From positions 1 to 44,767 of the forward strand of contig MGRM01000029.1 in the NCBI GenBank assembly GCA_001798185.1: a stretch of DNA of 44,767 nt. The letters are read 5' to 3'. Made by a program: the position numbers and the translations under genes. Of this stretch, positions 7,658 to 16,611 are shown piece after piece. Positions within the stretch are counted from its first letter, which is position 1, and each line of letters starts with the position of its first letter. The notes under the pieces are model-generated. The model saw only the letters and a program-made list of their open reading frames with translations. It did no database searches and was not told the DNA's origin. This DNA comes from Deltaproteobacteria bacterium RIFCSPHIGHO2_02_FULL_44_16. Its GTDB lineage: Bacteria; UBA10199; 2-02-FULL-44-16.

Positions 7658-8712
7658 ATTTTTTTACCTTTCTTTTTCGCAAGTACTTTTATTCTCTGTC
7701 GCTCAATTTTACTGACGGCCTTTTCAAAATCTTTTTCTACCGGACTCGGTTCATTCAGTGCTTTCTTGCGATAGCTTTCAAATTCCGTTTCTGCTTTAGC
7801 AACCGCGACTTCATGACTGATTTTTCCAGCATGGTTCAAAATGTCATGCTCTCCTATACGTAAGAAGTCATCGAGCTTTACAATCCAATCTCTCATATAC
7901 ATGGCTTTTTGCCGAACAGCCTGAAGTTCAGCAAATTCAAGATAGGCAGTGACAATCCTGTTAAGAAGCGTCAACTCCTTTTCGTGAAGATAATTTTTAG
8001 CAATAGAAACATCTGACTTTCGAGGTTTTGTTCCGGTCCAACTCGTGAGTCCCATATAAGGCTTTGAAGCATCAGCACGTTCTGAAATAATTTCTGCAGC
8101 TGTCTGTCCATGCACTGCCCAATGCATTTTGTTTTGAATCGTGGCAAAAAACTTTTGTGAAATTTCGGTATCAGGGTCGTAATCAATACTCGTAGCATAG
8201 ATATCTAAAACTTTTCGCCAGAAGACTTTTTCCGATGAACGGATATCGCGAATTCGTTCCAATAATTCATCAAAGTAGTTGCCACCTCCGGATTGTTTCA
8301 GACGCTCATCATCCAGAGTAAAACCTTTAATCATGTATTCGCGTAATCGCTGCGTAGCCCAGATGCGAAACTGGGTACCTCGGTGAGAGTGGACTCTGTA
8401 ACCCACGGATATAATGACATCGAGATTATAGGCCTCGATATCGCGCATGACTTGCCGATTTCCTTCATTTTGAACTGTTGCAAAATTTGCAACAGTTGAA
8501 TCCGGAGAGAGTTCACTTTCTTCAAATATATTTTTGATGTGCTTAGAGATTACCGATTTATCTCTTTGAAAGAGATCAGCTATTTGATTGAGTGAGAGCC
8601 AAACGGTATCTTTTTGGAGCCGTACCTCAAGCCGAGTTTCCCCATCTTCTGTTTGATACAAAAGGATTTGTGATTCCGGTGATATCAATTGTGAACTTTT
8701 CTTCTTCATCAT
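7654..8712 (-). CDS. rhuM: RhuM-family protein
   Basis: The 352-residue product matches the RhuM family named after a Salmonella SPI-3 gene. Diagnostic blocks are VWLSLNQIADLFQRDKSVIS, HIKNIFEESEL, and NLDVIISVGYRVHS followed by RGTQFRIWATQRLREY. The N-terminal part resembles a small DNA-binding module; the biochemical role of the family is not settled. The C-terminus is very basic (KRQRIKVLAKKKGKK in outline). It starts only three bases after the RND pump stop, so it may be read from the efflux operon, and its own stop overlaps the ATG of the lipoprotein-like gene. RhuM genes occur patchily in islands, which fits this accessory stretch. Confidence 0.85.
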   Translation of the reverse strand: MMKKKSSQLISPESQILLYQTEDGETRLEVRLQKDTVWLSLNQIADLFQRDKSVISKHIKNIFEESELSPDSTVANFATVQNEGNRQVMRDIEAYNLDVIISVGYRVHSHRGTQFRIWATQRLREYMIKGFTLDDERLKQSGGGNYFDELLERIRDIRSSEKVFWRKVLDIYATSIDYDPDTEISQKFFATIQNKMHWAVHGQTAAEIISERADASKPYMGLTSWTGTKPRKSDVSIAKNYLHEKELTLLNRIVTAYLEFAELQAVRQKAMYMRDWIVKLDDFLRIGEHDILNHAGKISHEVAVAKAETEFESYRKKALNEPSPVEKDFEKAVSKIERQRIKVLAKKKGKKI

Positions 8713-8715
8713 CTT

Positions 8716-11700
8716 TTATCTTTTCCCATTCAACTTCCACGGGAGTTTGGCTCTCATCTTTACGGTTACTTTATCCGCAACATAATAGAGACACGGGAGT
8801 GTATAGAGCGTAAAAAAGATCGAGACACCGATGCCCCAGTTGAGGGCCAGTGCCATCGGTTGAATGAAGGGATCGCTTCCGCCGATGCCATACGCAGCCG
8901 GGATGACACCAAACACAGTTGTCATCGTGGTCAGAAGGACAGAGCGAAATCGGACTTCACATCCTTTGATGATCATCTCTTTGAGATCGCCCCCCTCTTT
9001 TCTGAGGCGATTGATGAAAAGAAAAATGAGGGTCCCACCATCCACCACAATTCCCGTTAACCCTATGATCCCTAAGAAAGCGAGAAAGCCGATCGGCTCA
9101 CCTGCAAGTCCAAAACCGATGACAACTCCCACAAGACCAAAGGGAACCGCGAGCATAATGATAAAGGTCTGCAAAAAGTTTCCGAAAGTCACAAGGAGCA
9201 CAATAAAAATCATGAGCATCGCCGCAAACAAAGCGCGGAAAAGACTCTGCATCGATTCCTGCGTATCTTCATCCTCTCCACCATACGTAAAAGTGACGCC
9301 CTGATGTTCATGGGATATCGTTCCAAATTTCTTTTTCAATTGCCGATTCACTTCTTGTGAGGTGATTTTTTCGTCGTCAATATTCGCTGTTACCGTCACC
9401 ACACGTTTGCGATCAAAATGTTTGATGAGACTTACGCCAGCCACTTTCTCAAGTTTCGCCACATCTGAGAGATGAATCAGATCTCCAGTTTTATTCAGAA
9501 TTAAAAGAGACTCAATGGCTGCAAGATCGTGGCGTTTTTCTTCAGGGAGTTTTACCACCACATCGATTTCGTCATCTGTTTTTCGGATGGTCGTGGCTGT
9601 CATCCCTTGAAATGCTTGGCGTACGGTGGAAGCAATGTCTTGATACGAAAGCCCTGCTTGCAGCGCACGTTTTTCATCGACCACAATACGGAGTTCTCCC
9701 TTCCCTGGTTCGTAGTCATCTCGAATATCGTGCACCCCATCGATGGTCGTCAGTTCCTTTTTGAAAAGTTCCGCATGCGGCTCAAGTGACGTGAAATCAT
9801 CTCCGCGGATCCTCACCGCAACAGGTTTTCCCACAGGTGGACCTGGTGGTACCGCATCAAAATTGACGCGCTCAAATCCAAGTGCACTCGGGTTTTGCAC
9901 CTTTTCTCGGAGTGCTTGCATAATTTGGTCTGCATCCCGATCTCTTTTGGTTTCAGGCATCAGATAAACGCCTAACTGTCCAAGATGTGATCCTCGTTCC
10001 GTGAAGGGATCACCTGGTTCAAATTGAGTAATGCCAATCTTTGTGACCACATGATCGAGTTCATTTTTGGCAAGACTCATCGCGAGCTCTTCTAAAGGTC
10101 GCATGAGATCTTCCATTCTTTCAAGAGAGGTTCCCATGGGAGCAGCAGCGCGGATAAAAAAGGCTTCAATTCCTTTGGCGGGAAAGAGAACAAACTTCAG
10201 ACCAAAAACTGCCACCAGAATCGCGCCAATGATGGTCCCGAACGAAATACCGGTGGTCCAGATCGGGTGTTTGAGAGAAAACTGGAGAGATTTTATGTAA
10301 GCGTTGCGCAGCCGGTCAAAGTAGTGATGCTGCCTCTTTTTTTCGAACGATGACACCCGTCCCCTTTTCGTGGGGCGACTCAAATCAGAAATGTGTGAGG
10401 GAAGAATAATGAACGCTTCCACAAGAGAAGCGAGAAGCGTGATGATGACGACTTTTGGAATATCACTGATAAATTTTCCAAAAATCCCACTCATGAAAAG
10501 AAGCGGCACAAATGCAATAATCGTCGTGAGCACCGTGGAGAGAATACCGCTCATGACTTCAGAGGTTCCGAGAATTGCGGCGTCGATATGCGACTTCCCC
10601 TCTTCTAAGTAACGCGAGATGTTATCCGCAACAACGAGATCTTCATCGACAAGCATGCCGATAACCATGATGAGTCCAAACATGGAAATAAGATTGATAC
10701 TGATCCCAAAGAAGTTCATGGCGGCGATCGCTGAAAGAAGCGCTACAGCCATACCAGCGAGCGCACCAATCGCAATTCTTCCGGAAAGAAAAAGGACCAT
10801 GGGAATCATGACGAAAATGAGTCCAATCCATCCATTTGAAACAAGCACATTTAATCGACGCTTGATGTAATACGAGATGTCATCAATAAAGGAGATTTCA
10901 AGTTCTGGATTATTTCGCTCCTTGAAATTTTCAACGAGTGTTGTGAGTTCTTCTTTGAGTCGAATCGCATCGGCCTTGTCTTTCTTGATGATCATGAGAT
11001 TGATCGAACGCTCGCCATCGGTTTTCTGGATGATGCGTTCTTCTTCAAAGCTCTCTTTGACATTGGCAACATCATTCACTGTCACGCCATATCCTTCTTC
11101 ATTCACGCGAAGAATGACATGCCGAATTTCTTCAGCGGTTTCGAGTTCGCCCGATGTGCGGAGGATCAATTCCCCCTCTTCTCCCTTATAAAGTCCTCCT
11201 GCGATATTGATGTTACGATTGGCGAGAACCTGCATCACCTGAGAAAGGGCAATGTGATGTGACGCCATTTTTTGAGGATTGAGTTCAACCCAAATTTCAC
11301 GATCGCGCATACCATCGCGATAAACCGTCGATACACCTGAAAGATCGAGCATTTCAGTTTCAAGATTCCTGGCGATTTCACGAAGTGTCGTCTCAGGAAG
11401 ATCACCAGAAAGAGATACCGAAACCAGTGGCGTATCGCGTGTTTTGAGTTCTAAAACTTTTGGATCTGCATCCAGATCAACCGGAAGGTCGTCTGCGGCA
11501 TCGACTGCCTTTTGAATATCATTATAAACTTTGGTTTTATCGGGAGCGTCAGGTTCAATTTCCAAAATAATTTCGGAAAGTCCTTCCACCGAAACTGAAT
11601 AGAGCTTTTTAATGTCATCAACTTCTTTGAGTTCCTTCTCAAGAGGAATCGTGATCCTTTTCTCGATCACTTCAGGAGGAGCTCCTTTATAGGGAGTGCT

Positions 11701-11841
11701 GACAATAATAATGTCAAAGGAGAAGTTGGGAAACGCTTCCCGTTCAATGCGAAAGAGGGCAAGCAGTCCACTCACCACGAGAAAAACAGAGATGGAATTG
11801 ACCAGCAACGAATTTCGTACCGAAAATTCAGCAAGTTTCAC
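8716..11841 (-). CDS. RND-family efflux transporter, HAE1/AcrB-like
   Basis: This is a full-length (1041-residue) inner-membrane RND pump with twelve expected spans and two large periplasmic loops. It opens MKLAEFSVRNSLLVN and includes FPNFSFDIIIVSTPYKGAPPEVIE, the standard first-loop block. In TM4 the proton-relay pair reads D399-E400 (GMLVDEDLVVADNI) rather than Asp-Asp. In TM10 the position of the AcrB lysine is Asp (GIVVDGGTLI). Substrates could be drugs, lipids or metals; none can be assigned. The start is GTG 11841, overlapping the stop of the TolC-like gene as GTGA. No membrane-fusion adaptor gene lies in the operon, which is unusual for a tripartite pump. Confidence 0.92.
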   Translation of the reverse strand: MKLAEFSVRNSLLVNSISVFLVVSGLLALFRIEREAFPNFSFDIIIVSTPYKGAPPEVIEKRITIPLEKELKEVDDIKKLYSVSVEGLSEIILEIEPDAPDKTKVYNDIQKAVDAADDLPVDLDADPKVLELKTRDTPLVSVSLSGDLPETTLREIARNLETEMLDLSGVSTVYRDGMRDREIWVELNPQKMASHHIALSQVMQVLANRNINIAGGLYKGEEGELILRTSGELETAEEIRHVILRVNEEGYGVTVNDVANVKESFEEERIIQKTDGERSINLMIIKKDKADAIRLKEELTTLVENFKERNNPELEISFIDDISYYIKRRLNVLVSNGWIGLIFVMIPMVLFLSGRIAIGALAGMAVALLSAIAAMNFFGISINLISMFGLIMVIGMLVDEDLVVADNISRYLEEGKSHIDAAILGTSEVMSGILSTVLTTIIAFVPLLFMSGIFGKFISDIPKVVIITLLASLVEAFIILPSHISDLSRPTKRGRVSSFEKKRQHHYFDRLRNAYIKSLQFSLKHPIWTTGISFGTIIGAILVAVFGLKFVLFPAKGIEAFFIRAAAPMGTSLERMEDLMRPLEELAMSLAKNELDHVVTKIGITQFEPGDPFTERGSHLGQLGVYLMPETKRDRDADQIMQALREKVQNPSALGFERVNFDAVPPGPPVGKPVAVRIRGDDFTSLEPHAELFKKELTTIDGVHDIRDDYEPGKGELRIVVDEKRALQAGLSYQDIASTVRQAFQGMTATTIRKTDDEIDVVVKLPEEKRHDLAAIESLLILNKTGDLIHLSDVAKLEKVAGVSLIKHFDRKRVVTVTANIDDEKITSQEVNRQLKKKFGTISHEHQGVTFTYGGEDEDTQESMQSLFRALFAAMLMIFIVLLVTFGNFLQTFIIMLAVPFGLVGVVIGFGLAGEPIGFLAFLGIIGLTGIVVDGGTLIFLFINRLRKEGGDLKEMIIKGCEVRFRSVLLTTMTTVFGVIPAAYGIGGSDPFIQPMALALNWGIGVSIFFTLYTLPCLYYVADKVTVKMRAKLPWKLNGKR

Positions 11842-13277
11842 GGGAATGTTCCTTCTGCAAGTTGAAGCGTATAGACCGATTCGATATAACGACGCCTCGC
11901 TTCAATGGCTCGTCGCTCCGCTTCAAGGAGATCATCTTGAAAACGAATGATCATCTCCGCAGAGGATCGACCTTGAGTATATTTATGAAACTCCGCGCGA
12001 AGTTTTGCACGCTCCAGTTCTTGCGCACGCGTGAGCTTCATGACTACCTCTTGATGGGAGCTGACGTCCTTATAAGCACGCGTTACACCATTTTCAATGC
12101 CGAGTTCCAAATCTTTCATCGCAAAAAGAGCTCTGGCGACTTCCGCCTTTGCGCGTCTTGCTCCTGCTCGTGCTGCACGGTTTTCAAGAGGGAGCTGTAG
12201 GCTTACGCCTACGGTCCAATTCGTATGATCCATACTCTGCACTGCAGAAGAGTAAGAGGGATCGATTTCATTGAGCGCGAGGGTTCCTGTGAGATCAAGT
12301 CTTGGCCATCGACTTAAGTTTTCCATTTTGAGCTTCACTTCAGAGTGTTCCAAATCTTTTCTAGCAGCGAGATAATCATTTCGATGCTCAAACGCATCTT
12401 TCAGAAGATCATTGAACTCTTTGTCGGGCGGTAAGAGCTTTTGAGGACCATCTTGAAGATGAAGCACGACATCAGGACCAATCTCGAGATCAGCACGAAG
12501 TGCTTCTTCAAAACGGGCTCTTTCACGTTCGGCAGAAAGAAGTTCCCCTTCACGTCGGAGAAAGATTGCCTCAGATGAGAGAACATCTGTTGACTGCGCT
12601 GTTCCAAGCTTTCGCTTTTCTCGTGTGGTGGAAAAAAAAGAACTCGAAGCTTTTACCGATTCTGCGAGCGCGTCATAATGTTGCTGTGCAAAAAAAAGAT
12701 TCCAGAAATTGACAAGCGATCGAAAGATCACCTGCTGCACCGCATGTTTGGTGTGGAAATCAGCCGATTCATACGCTCGCTTTGCCATTTCCACCTGGCG
12801 ACGATCATCGAGCCCAAGGGCATTTTGCACCAGCGACTGTGTCACGGAAAAAGAGAGAGTCGGTTCATAAAGAGGAGTAGTGGAAATAATAGGAACTCCA
12901 CCAATCGCTGCCGCACCAAAAGTTTTTTGACGTTGATTGGTGAAGGAGAGTTCTGTTGTCGTGCCCGTAGGAATCTTTCGTGTGAGACTCACATCCCATG
13001 CTGTTGTGTCTGTTCGATCTCCAAAAAAAGTCGAAGCGCGCGCAGATGTATCGACATTGTGAAATGCTTCTGCTGAAAGATTTGTATCAAAAAGACTTTT
13101 TGTCTCGCGCAGATTTTCTTCTGCGATCTTTGTCTGAAGTTCTGTACGCTTAATCGCAAAATTCTTTTCGAGAACGAGTCGAACTACTTCATCAGTATTT
13201 AAAGTAAGCGATTCCGAAGCAAAAAGTGGAACTGAAAAGCAGAGCAGGAGACTGAGGCAGAAAAGGGAGCGAAACAT
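11838..13277 (-). CDS. TolC-like outer-membrane efflux protein
   Basis: The product (479 residues) has a clear signal peptide (MFRSLFCLSLLLCFSVPLFA) and two long helical repeats typical of OEP/TolC channels. Examples are VEMAKRAYESADFHTKHAV in the first repeat and ARRAKAEVARALFAMKDLELG in the second. It would form a trimeric outer-membrane and periplasmic duct working with the RND pump encoded immediately downstream. GGGAG lies about seven bases before ATG 13277, but that site and the start codon are buried in a near-perfect hairpin (13265-13289). The upstream neighbour is a decayed region, so this is probably the first gene of the efflux operon. Confidence 0.9.
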   Translation of the reverse strand: MFRSLFCLSLLLCFSVPLFASESLTLNTDEVVRLVLEKNFAIKRTELQTKIAEENLRETKSLFDTNLSAEAFHNVDTSARASTFFGDRTDTTAWDVSLTRKIPTGTTTELSFTNQRQKTFGAAAIGGVPIISTTPLYEPTLSFSVTQSLVQNALGLDDRRQVEMAKRAYESADFHTKHAVQQVIFRSLVNFWNLFFAQQHYDALAESVKASSSFFSTTREKRKLGTAQSTDVLSSEAIFLRREGELLSAERERARFEEALRADLEIGPDVVLHLQDGPQKLLPPDKEFNDLLKDAFEHRNDYLAARKDLEHSEVKLKMENLSRWPRLDLTGTLALNEIDPSYSSAVQSMDHTNWTVGVSLQLPLENRAARAGARRAKAEVARALFAMKDLELGIENGVTRAYKDVSSHQEVVMKLTRAQELERAKLRAEFHKYTQGRSSAEMIIRFQDDLLEAERRAIEARRRYIESVYTLQLAEGTFP

Positions 13278-13289
13278 GTTTCAGCTCCC
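13265..13289 (-). promoter_or_regulatory. hairpin enclosing the ribosome-binding site and start codon of the TolC-like gene
   Basis: Read on the minus strand, GGGAGC (13289-13284) pairs with GCTCCC (13270-13265). Inside it GAAACATGTTTC (13282-13271) is itself palindromic, leaving one unpaired T. The outer left arm holds the Shine-Dalgarno GGGAG and the loop holds the ATG. Such a fold could limit translation until melted. The same bases could be a DNA-level operator. Confidence 0.45.
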
Positions 13290-13342
13290 TACCAACCTGG
13301 AAGAAGCATTGCAAGAATGCGTTCCATTTAACTGCGTTTCTG

Positions 13343-13630
13343 TTAAGTTTTTGCCTTCTTCTTTTTCTTTGCTTGGAGAGCTTCAACATCACGTCTTTGC
13401 TTCGGTGTGAGGCCACAATTTTTAAGCTGTTTCTGAAGATGCGATCCTGTAATTCCAAAACCATCGAAAAAATCTTGTACGCGTTGTGGAGAAAAAGAGT
13501 TCTTCGGACTTCCTTCTAATGTGGGGAAAATTCCGAGCCGAGAAACGGGATCCGCATAACACGATTCATCTGATTCTCGTGGAGTAAAACCGATATCCCG
13601 AACAAATCGACCCGTATCAATGTCGTTCAT
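13343..13630 (-). CDS. small hypothetical protein with Lys-rich tail
   Basis: From ATG 13630 the frame gives about 95 residues: a polar protein with the blocks TGRFVRDIGFTPRES, DFFDGFGITGSHLQKQL and CGLTPKQRRDVEALQ, ending in AKKKKKAKT. I do not recognise it. The same frame stays open upstream to 13675, where it encodes what looks like the last membrane span of a lost NRAMP protein. The gene could therefore be the rewritten tail of that pseudogene rather than an independent gene. No ribosome-binding site is evident. Support for real expression is weak. Confidence 0.4.
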   Translation of the reverse strand: MNDIDTGRFVRDIGFTPRESDESCYADPVSRLGIFPTLEGSPKNSFSPQRVQDFFDGFGITGSHLQKQLKNCGLTPKQRRDVEALQAKKKKKAKT

Positions 13631-13631
13631 T

Positions 13632-13745
13632 TGAGTTAATCGTACAAACATCAGGATGGTCAGAACAATCGGCAAAATGGCAGTGAACCAGGAGGCGATG
13701 TCCCAATCCGTCCATTGGTAAACTCACCCATGATTTTTTCGATTG
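13632..13745 (-). pseudogene. decayed C-terminal fragment of an NRAMP-like transporter
   Basis: Two adjacent frames contain pieces matching the end of the intact NRAMP gene 1.7 kb away. IMGEFTNGRIG (ATG at 13731) parallels IMGEFTNSRLG, and DIASWFTAILPIVLTILMF parallels NFICWFTVIALIVLTVVML. A one-base frameshift around the GGG near 13709 separates them. DNA similarity is visible but far from identical, so this is an old or diverged copy rather than a fresh duplication. No N-terminal part of the transporter is seen before the next gene begins at 13792. Confidence 0.7.
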
Positions 13746-13791
13746 TTGAAGATGCACTATAAGAAGTTGGATGATGGTCAAAGCGCTACAC

Positions 13792-15315
13792 TTACCATCC
13801 AAAAGCTTTCACAATCCGTTTTCGTTTTGGGCTATCAGGTATTTTTTGCATAACGAGTTTTTGGACCAGCGCAGAAAATGTTTCTACGGGTATAGTGATT
13901 GTTTCGGCTTTGTGATCAATATTAGTAATGCTTCTCGCACGAATTATCTTTGCCACATCGACTAAATCTGACTCAATGAGCCCTGCAGGAAGTGTTAAGA
14001 CTTGATTTAACCATACTTCACTACATGCAAGAAATTCTTTTTCATTTTTCCATGCACGAATCAATATTCCGTATTGAATTTTCTTGAGGAAAGGACGTCG
14101 TTGTATCAAACGATTTGAATCTCCAAACTGTCGATTAATCCATGAAAGTCCATAACGAAAAAGTTCAAAAGCTTGAACATCACTTATAGGAGAACGGGCA
14201 ATGCTTTTTACCGCATAATCAAATAAAAGAGCTTGGTCGTTGCTATCGGAGACCTTTCCGCTTTCTTCAATCGCCGCTTGATATATTCGTGTCGCCTGGT
14301 CAAAAAAACCTGTTTCTTCAAAGTGATAGGCTGACCATCGAAGCACATCTCCACGATATCTTTCCGGATCATCTTCGTGCTTATACTTCCACTTCTTTTC
14401 AATCGTAGCATCCAAAAGTGCTCTTGCAGCTTCCAATCTCTTCTGTGGATTGGAAATCCCCCGAATACTAATAACAGCATGCTTGTGGATGCTTATCCCA
14501 TGTAGTGCACCGGCATAATCCAAAAGGGTCACAGATACAGCACTTAAAACTGTAGCTCGATCTTCTGGTGTTAGAAAAAGATCGTTTGCAACGATTCCTA
14601 TGTATCTCAAAAAATCAATGTAAACATCGTAAAGAGCCTTAGGAAGCAATGTATGTGGATAACGACCCGAAATTGATCTTATAAAAGAGAGAGTTCTCTC
14701 TTTTGGATCTGATGAATTTTGAAGATGGCCAAGCCATTCTCTTGCTACTTCTTCATTTTCCTCCCTCTCCATCCGACAAACAAAATAGAGAAAGGGGTCA
14801 TGAAAATAAGATTCAGCACGTTCGATGAGCGTACGAACATATTCATAACCACTCAACTCACCCGTATCTTCACCATTTTGAGTTCCATCGCCGTTGTGAT
14901 CAACCAGACGTCCACTGTCTGTTTGTGGCCAAAACATTGTCTGACCACTCCTATAAATAGTAACGCTTTTACTTAACCCAAGCTCTTTGATTTCTATTCC
15001 AGTTTCTCCATGGAAACTAATGTGTATCTGCTCTCTACAGAGGTGTGTCAGTGGTGTTCCAACATAAGTATGATTCCCAAGCTTGCTTCCTCCTGTGAAA
15101 AAAAGTTTCCGAGCCAATGTAGGAGGAAAAAAGGTCGACGGAACTTTCAAAATGTAATCGCGAACTGCTGTGACACATTCTTGTTCCGAAAAAGTCCGTT
15201 CTGGATTCCCGCACGCTTTTGCATCTTCTTCACATCGAGCGATGAGAGTTCGATCGCTAAGAGAAGCGCAGATTCGAGATCTTAATCGAGTACCTGTATC
15301 ACCTGCTGAATTCAT
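13792..15315 (-). CDS. hypothetical helical protein with an EF-hand-like loop
   Basis: The 507-residue product is not one I recognise. Residues 139-150 (DHNGDGTQNGED) fit the DxNxDGxxxxxD calcium-binding loop seen in EF-hands and dockerins. The C-terminal two thirds is mostly helical, with TPR-like stretches such as AYHFEETGFFDQATRIYQAAI and LLFDYAVKSIARSP. There is no obvious signal peptide or membrane span. It separates the intact NRAMP gene from the decayed NRAMP fragment, so it may have been inserted into, or rearranged with, that locus. Long single-copy hypotheticals of this kind recur in the window (see 32804-34153). Confidence 0.65.
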   Translation of the reverse strand: MNSAGDTGTRLRSRICASLSDRTLIARCEEDAKACGNPERTFSEQECVTAVRDYILKVPSTFFPPTLARKLFFTGGSKLGNHTYVGTPLTHLCREQIHISFHGETGIEIKELGLSKSVTIYRSGQTMFWPQTDSGRLVDHNGDGTQNGEDTGELSGYEYVRTLIERAESYFHDPFLYFVCRMEREENEEVAREWLGHLQNSSDPKERTLSFIRSISGRYPHTLLPKALYDVYIDFLRYIGIVANDLFLTPEDRATVLSAVSVTLLDYAGALHGISIHKHAVISIRGISNPQKRLEAARALLDATIEKKWKYKHEDDPERYRGDVLRWSAYHFEETGFFDQATRIYQAAIEESGKVSDSNDQALLFDYAVKSIARSPISDVQAFELFRYGLSWINRQFGDSNRLIQRRPFLKKIQYGILIRAWKNEKEFLACSEVWLNQVLTLPAGLIESDLVDVAKIIRARSITNIDHKAETITIPVETFSALVQKLVMQKIPDSPKRKRIVKAFGW

Positions 15316-15387
15316 CTCGTTTCACCTTTTCTCTTTATACTTCGTCGAAAGTGAAAAATAGTTGCGTAAACTTTTTTACCGAATATT

Positions 15388-16611
15388 TTAGAAAAGCATG
15401 AAGAGCATCACTACCGTCAGAACGATAAGAGCGATGACGGTAAACCAGCAGATAAAATTTCCCAAACGACTGTTGGTGAATTCTCCCATAATCTCTTTTC
15501 GATTAATGAGAATGAGCATGAAGATGAGAATGAACGGAAGAAGAATACCGTTGAGCACTTGAGAGAAAACCATGATGAAAAAAAGTGGGAAGTTTGGAAT
15601 GAGAACCACAAGCGCGCCGATGACGAGGATCGCCGTGAAAAGGCCGTAGAAGTGCGGAGCTTCACGAAATGTTTTGTTGATCCCTGCTTCAAACCCTAAC
15701 CCTTCACACACATAATAAGCTGTCGTGAGCGGCAACACCGATGCTGCAAAGAGAGAAGCATTGAAAAGCCCAAAGGCAAAAAGCCACGAACAATATTTTC
15801 CTGCAAGTGGTTCTAAAGCAAGTGCAGCATCAGATGCAGTTTCGACTCGTATCCCTGCTGGATAAAGAACAGCGCCGCAGACCACCATAATAAAAAAGAC
15901 AACAAGTCCTGCCATAATGCATCCGACCCAAATATCCCACCGACAGAGTCGATAGGTCTGCACATCGATCCCTTTTTCCACCACAGAAGCCTGCATATAA
16001 AATTGCATCCACGGAGCAATCGTCGTTCCGACCACACCAATGAGCATATAAAGATAGGAAAAGTTAAATTGGAGATGTGGTTGTAAAGCTGCCTGTCCAA
16101 CCTCTTGCCAATCAGGAGCTGCCATAAAACCAGAAATAATATACGTCCCATAAAAGAGACAGGCAATGAGAAAAACTTTTTCAACCGAATGATAATTTCC
16201 TTTGACGACAAGCAACCAGACAAAGAGAGCTGAAAGAGGAACAGAAATAAACGCGGGAACATGAAAAAGTTGAAGCGCGGCAGCAACACCTGCAAATTCC
16301 GCCATGGTGTTTGCAATGTTCGTCACCAAAAGCGCAAGCATCACGTAAAACGTAATCTTCACTCCGAAATGTTCACGTATGAGATCAGCGAGTCCCTTGC
16401 CGGTCACTGCTCCCATCCGAGCGCTCATTTCTTGAATAACGACTAGGAGCACAATAATCGGGACCACCGACCAGAGAAACGCATAGCCAAAATGAGCGCC
16501 CGCAATCGAATAGGTCGCAATACCACCAGCATCATTATCGACATTCGCCGTGATAATTCCCGGACCCAGGACCGCAAAAAAAAGGGCGAGATTTTTCCAG
16601 ATGCGCTTCAT
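15388..16611 (-). CDS. NRAMP-family divalent metal transporter, non-canonical motifs
   Basis: The product (407 residues from ATG 16611) is a multi-span NRAMP-type protein. The TM1 region reads GPGIITANVDNDAGGIATYS where classical NRAMPs have DPGN, and the TM6 region reads TTIAPWMQFYMQAS where they have MPH. Both metal-site signatures therefore differ, so manganese, iron or magnesium specificity cannot be assumed. The start is fixed by an ATGA overlap (16608-16611) with the upstream MgtE_N/CBS gene, so the two are probably made together. The membrane protein likely forms the pore and the soluble partner senses ions or nucleotides. That division of labour is inferred. Confidence 0.8.
   Translation of the reverse strand: MKRIWKNLALFFAVLGPGIITANVDNDAGGIATYSIAGAHFGYAFLWSVVPIIVLLVVIQEMSARMGAVTGKGLADLIREHFGVKITFYVMLALLVTNIANTMAEFAGVAAALQLFHVPAFISVPLSALFVWLLVVKGNYHSVEKVFLIACLFYGTYIISGFMAAPDWQEVGQAALQPHLQFNFSYLYMLIGVVGTTIAPWMQFYMQASVVEKGIDVQTYRLCRWDIWVGCIMAGLVVFFIMVVCGAVLYPAGIRVETASDAALALEPLAGKYCSWLFAFGLFNASLFAASVLPLTTAYYVCEGLGFEAGINKTFREAPHFYGLFTAILVIGALVVLIPNFPLFFIMVFSQVLNGILLPFILIFMLILINRKEIMGEFTNSRLGNFICWFTVIALIVLTVVMLFMLF

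Noticed and set aside
5726-8712. A complete defence island or toxin-antitoxin system around the DUF4143 and RhuM genes
   Set aside because: The families are patchy and suggestive, but no recognisable nuclease, methylase, toxin or antitoxin partner is present; the genes are on opposite strands.
8864-9304. Plus-strand ORF of 146 residues opposite the RND gene
   Set aside because: It is antisense to a full-length, well-conserved RND gene, with low-complexity Ser/Pro/Thr/Lys composition typical of a shadow frame.
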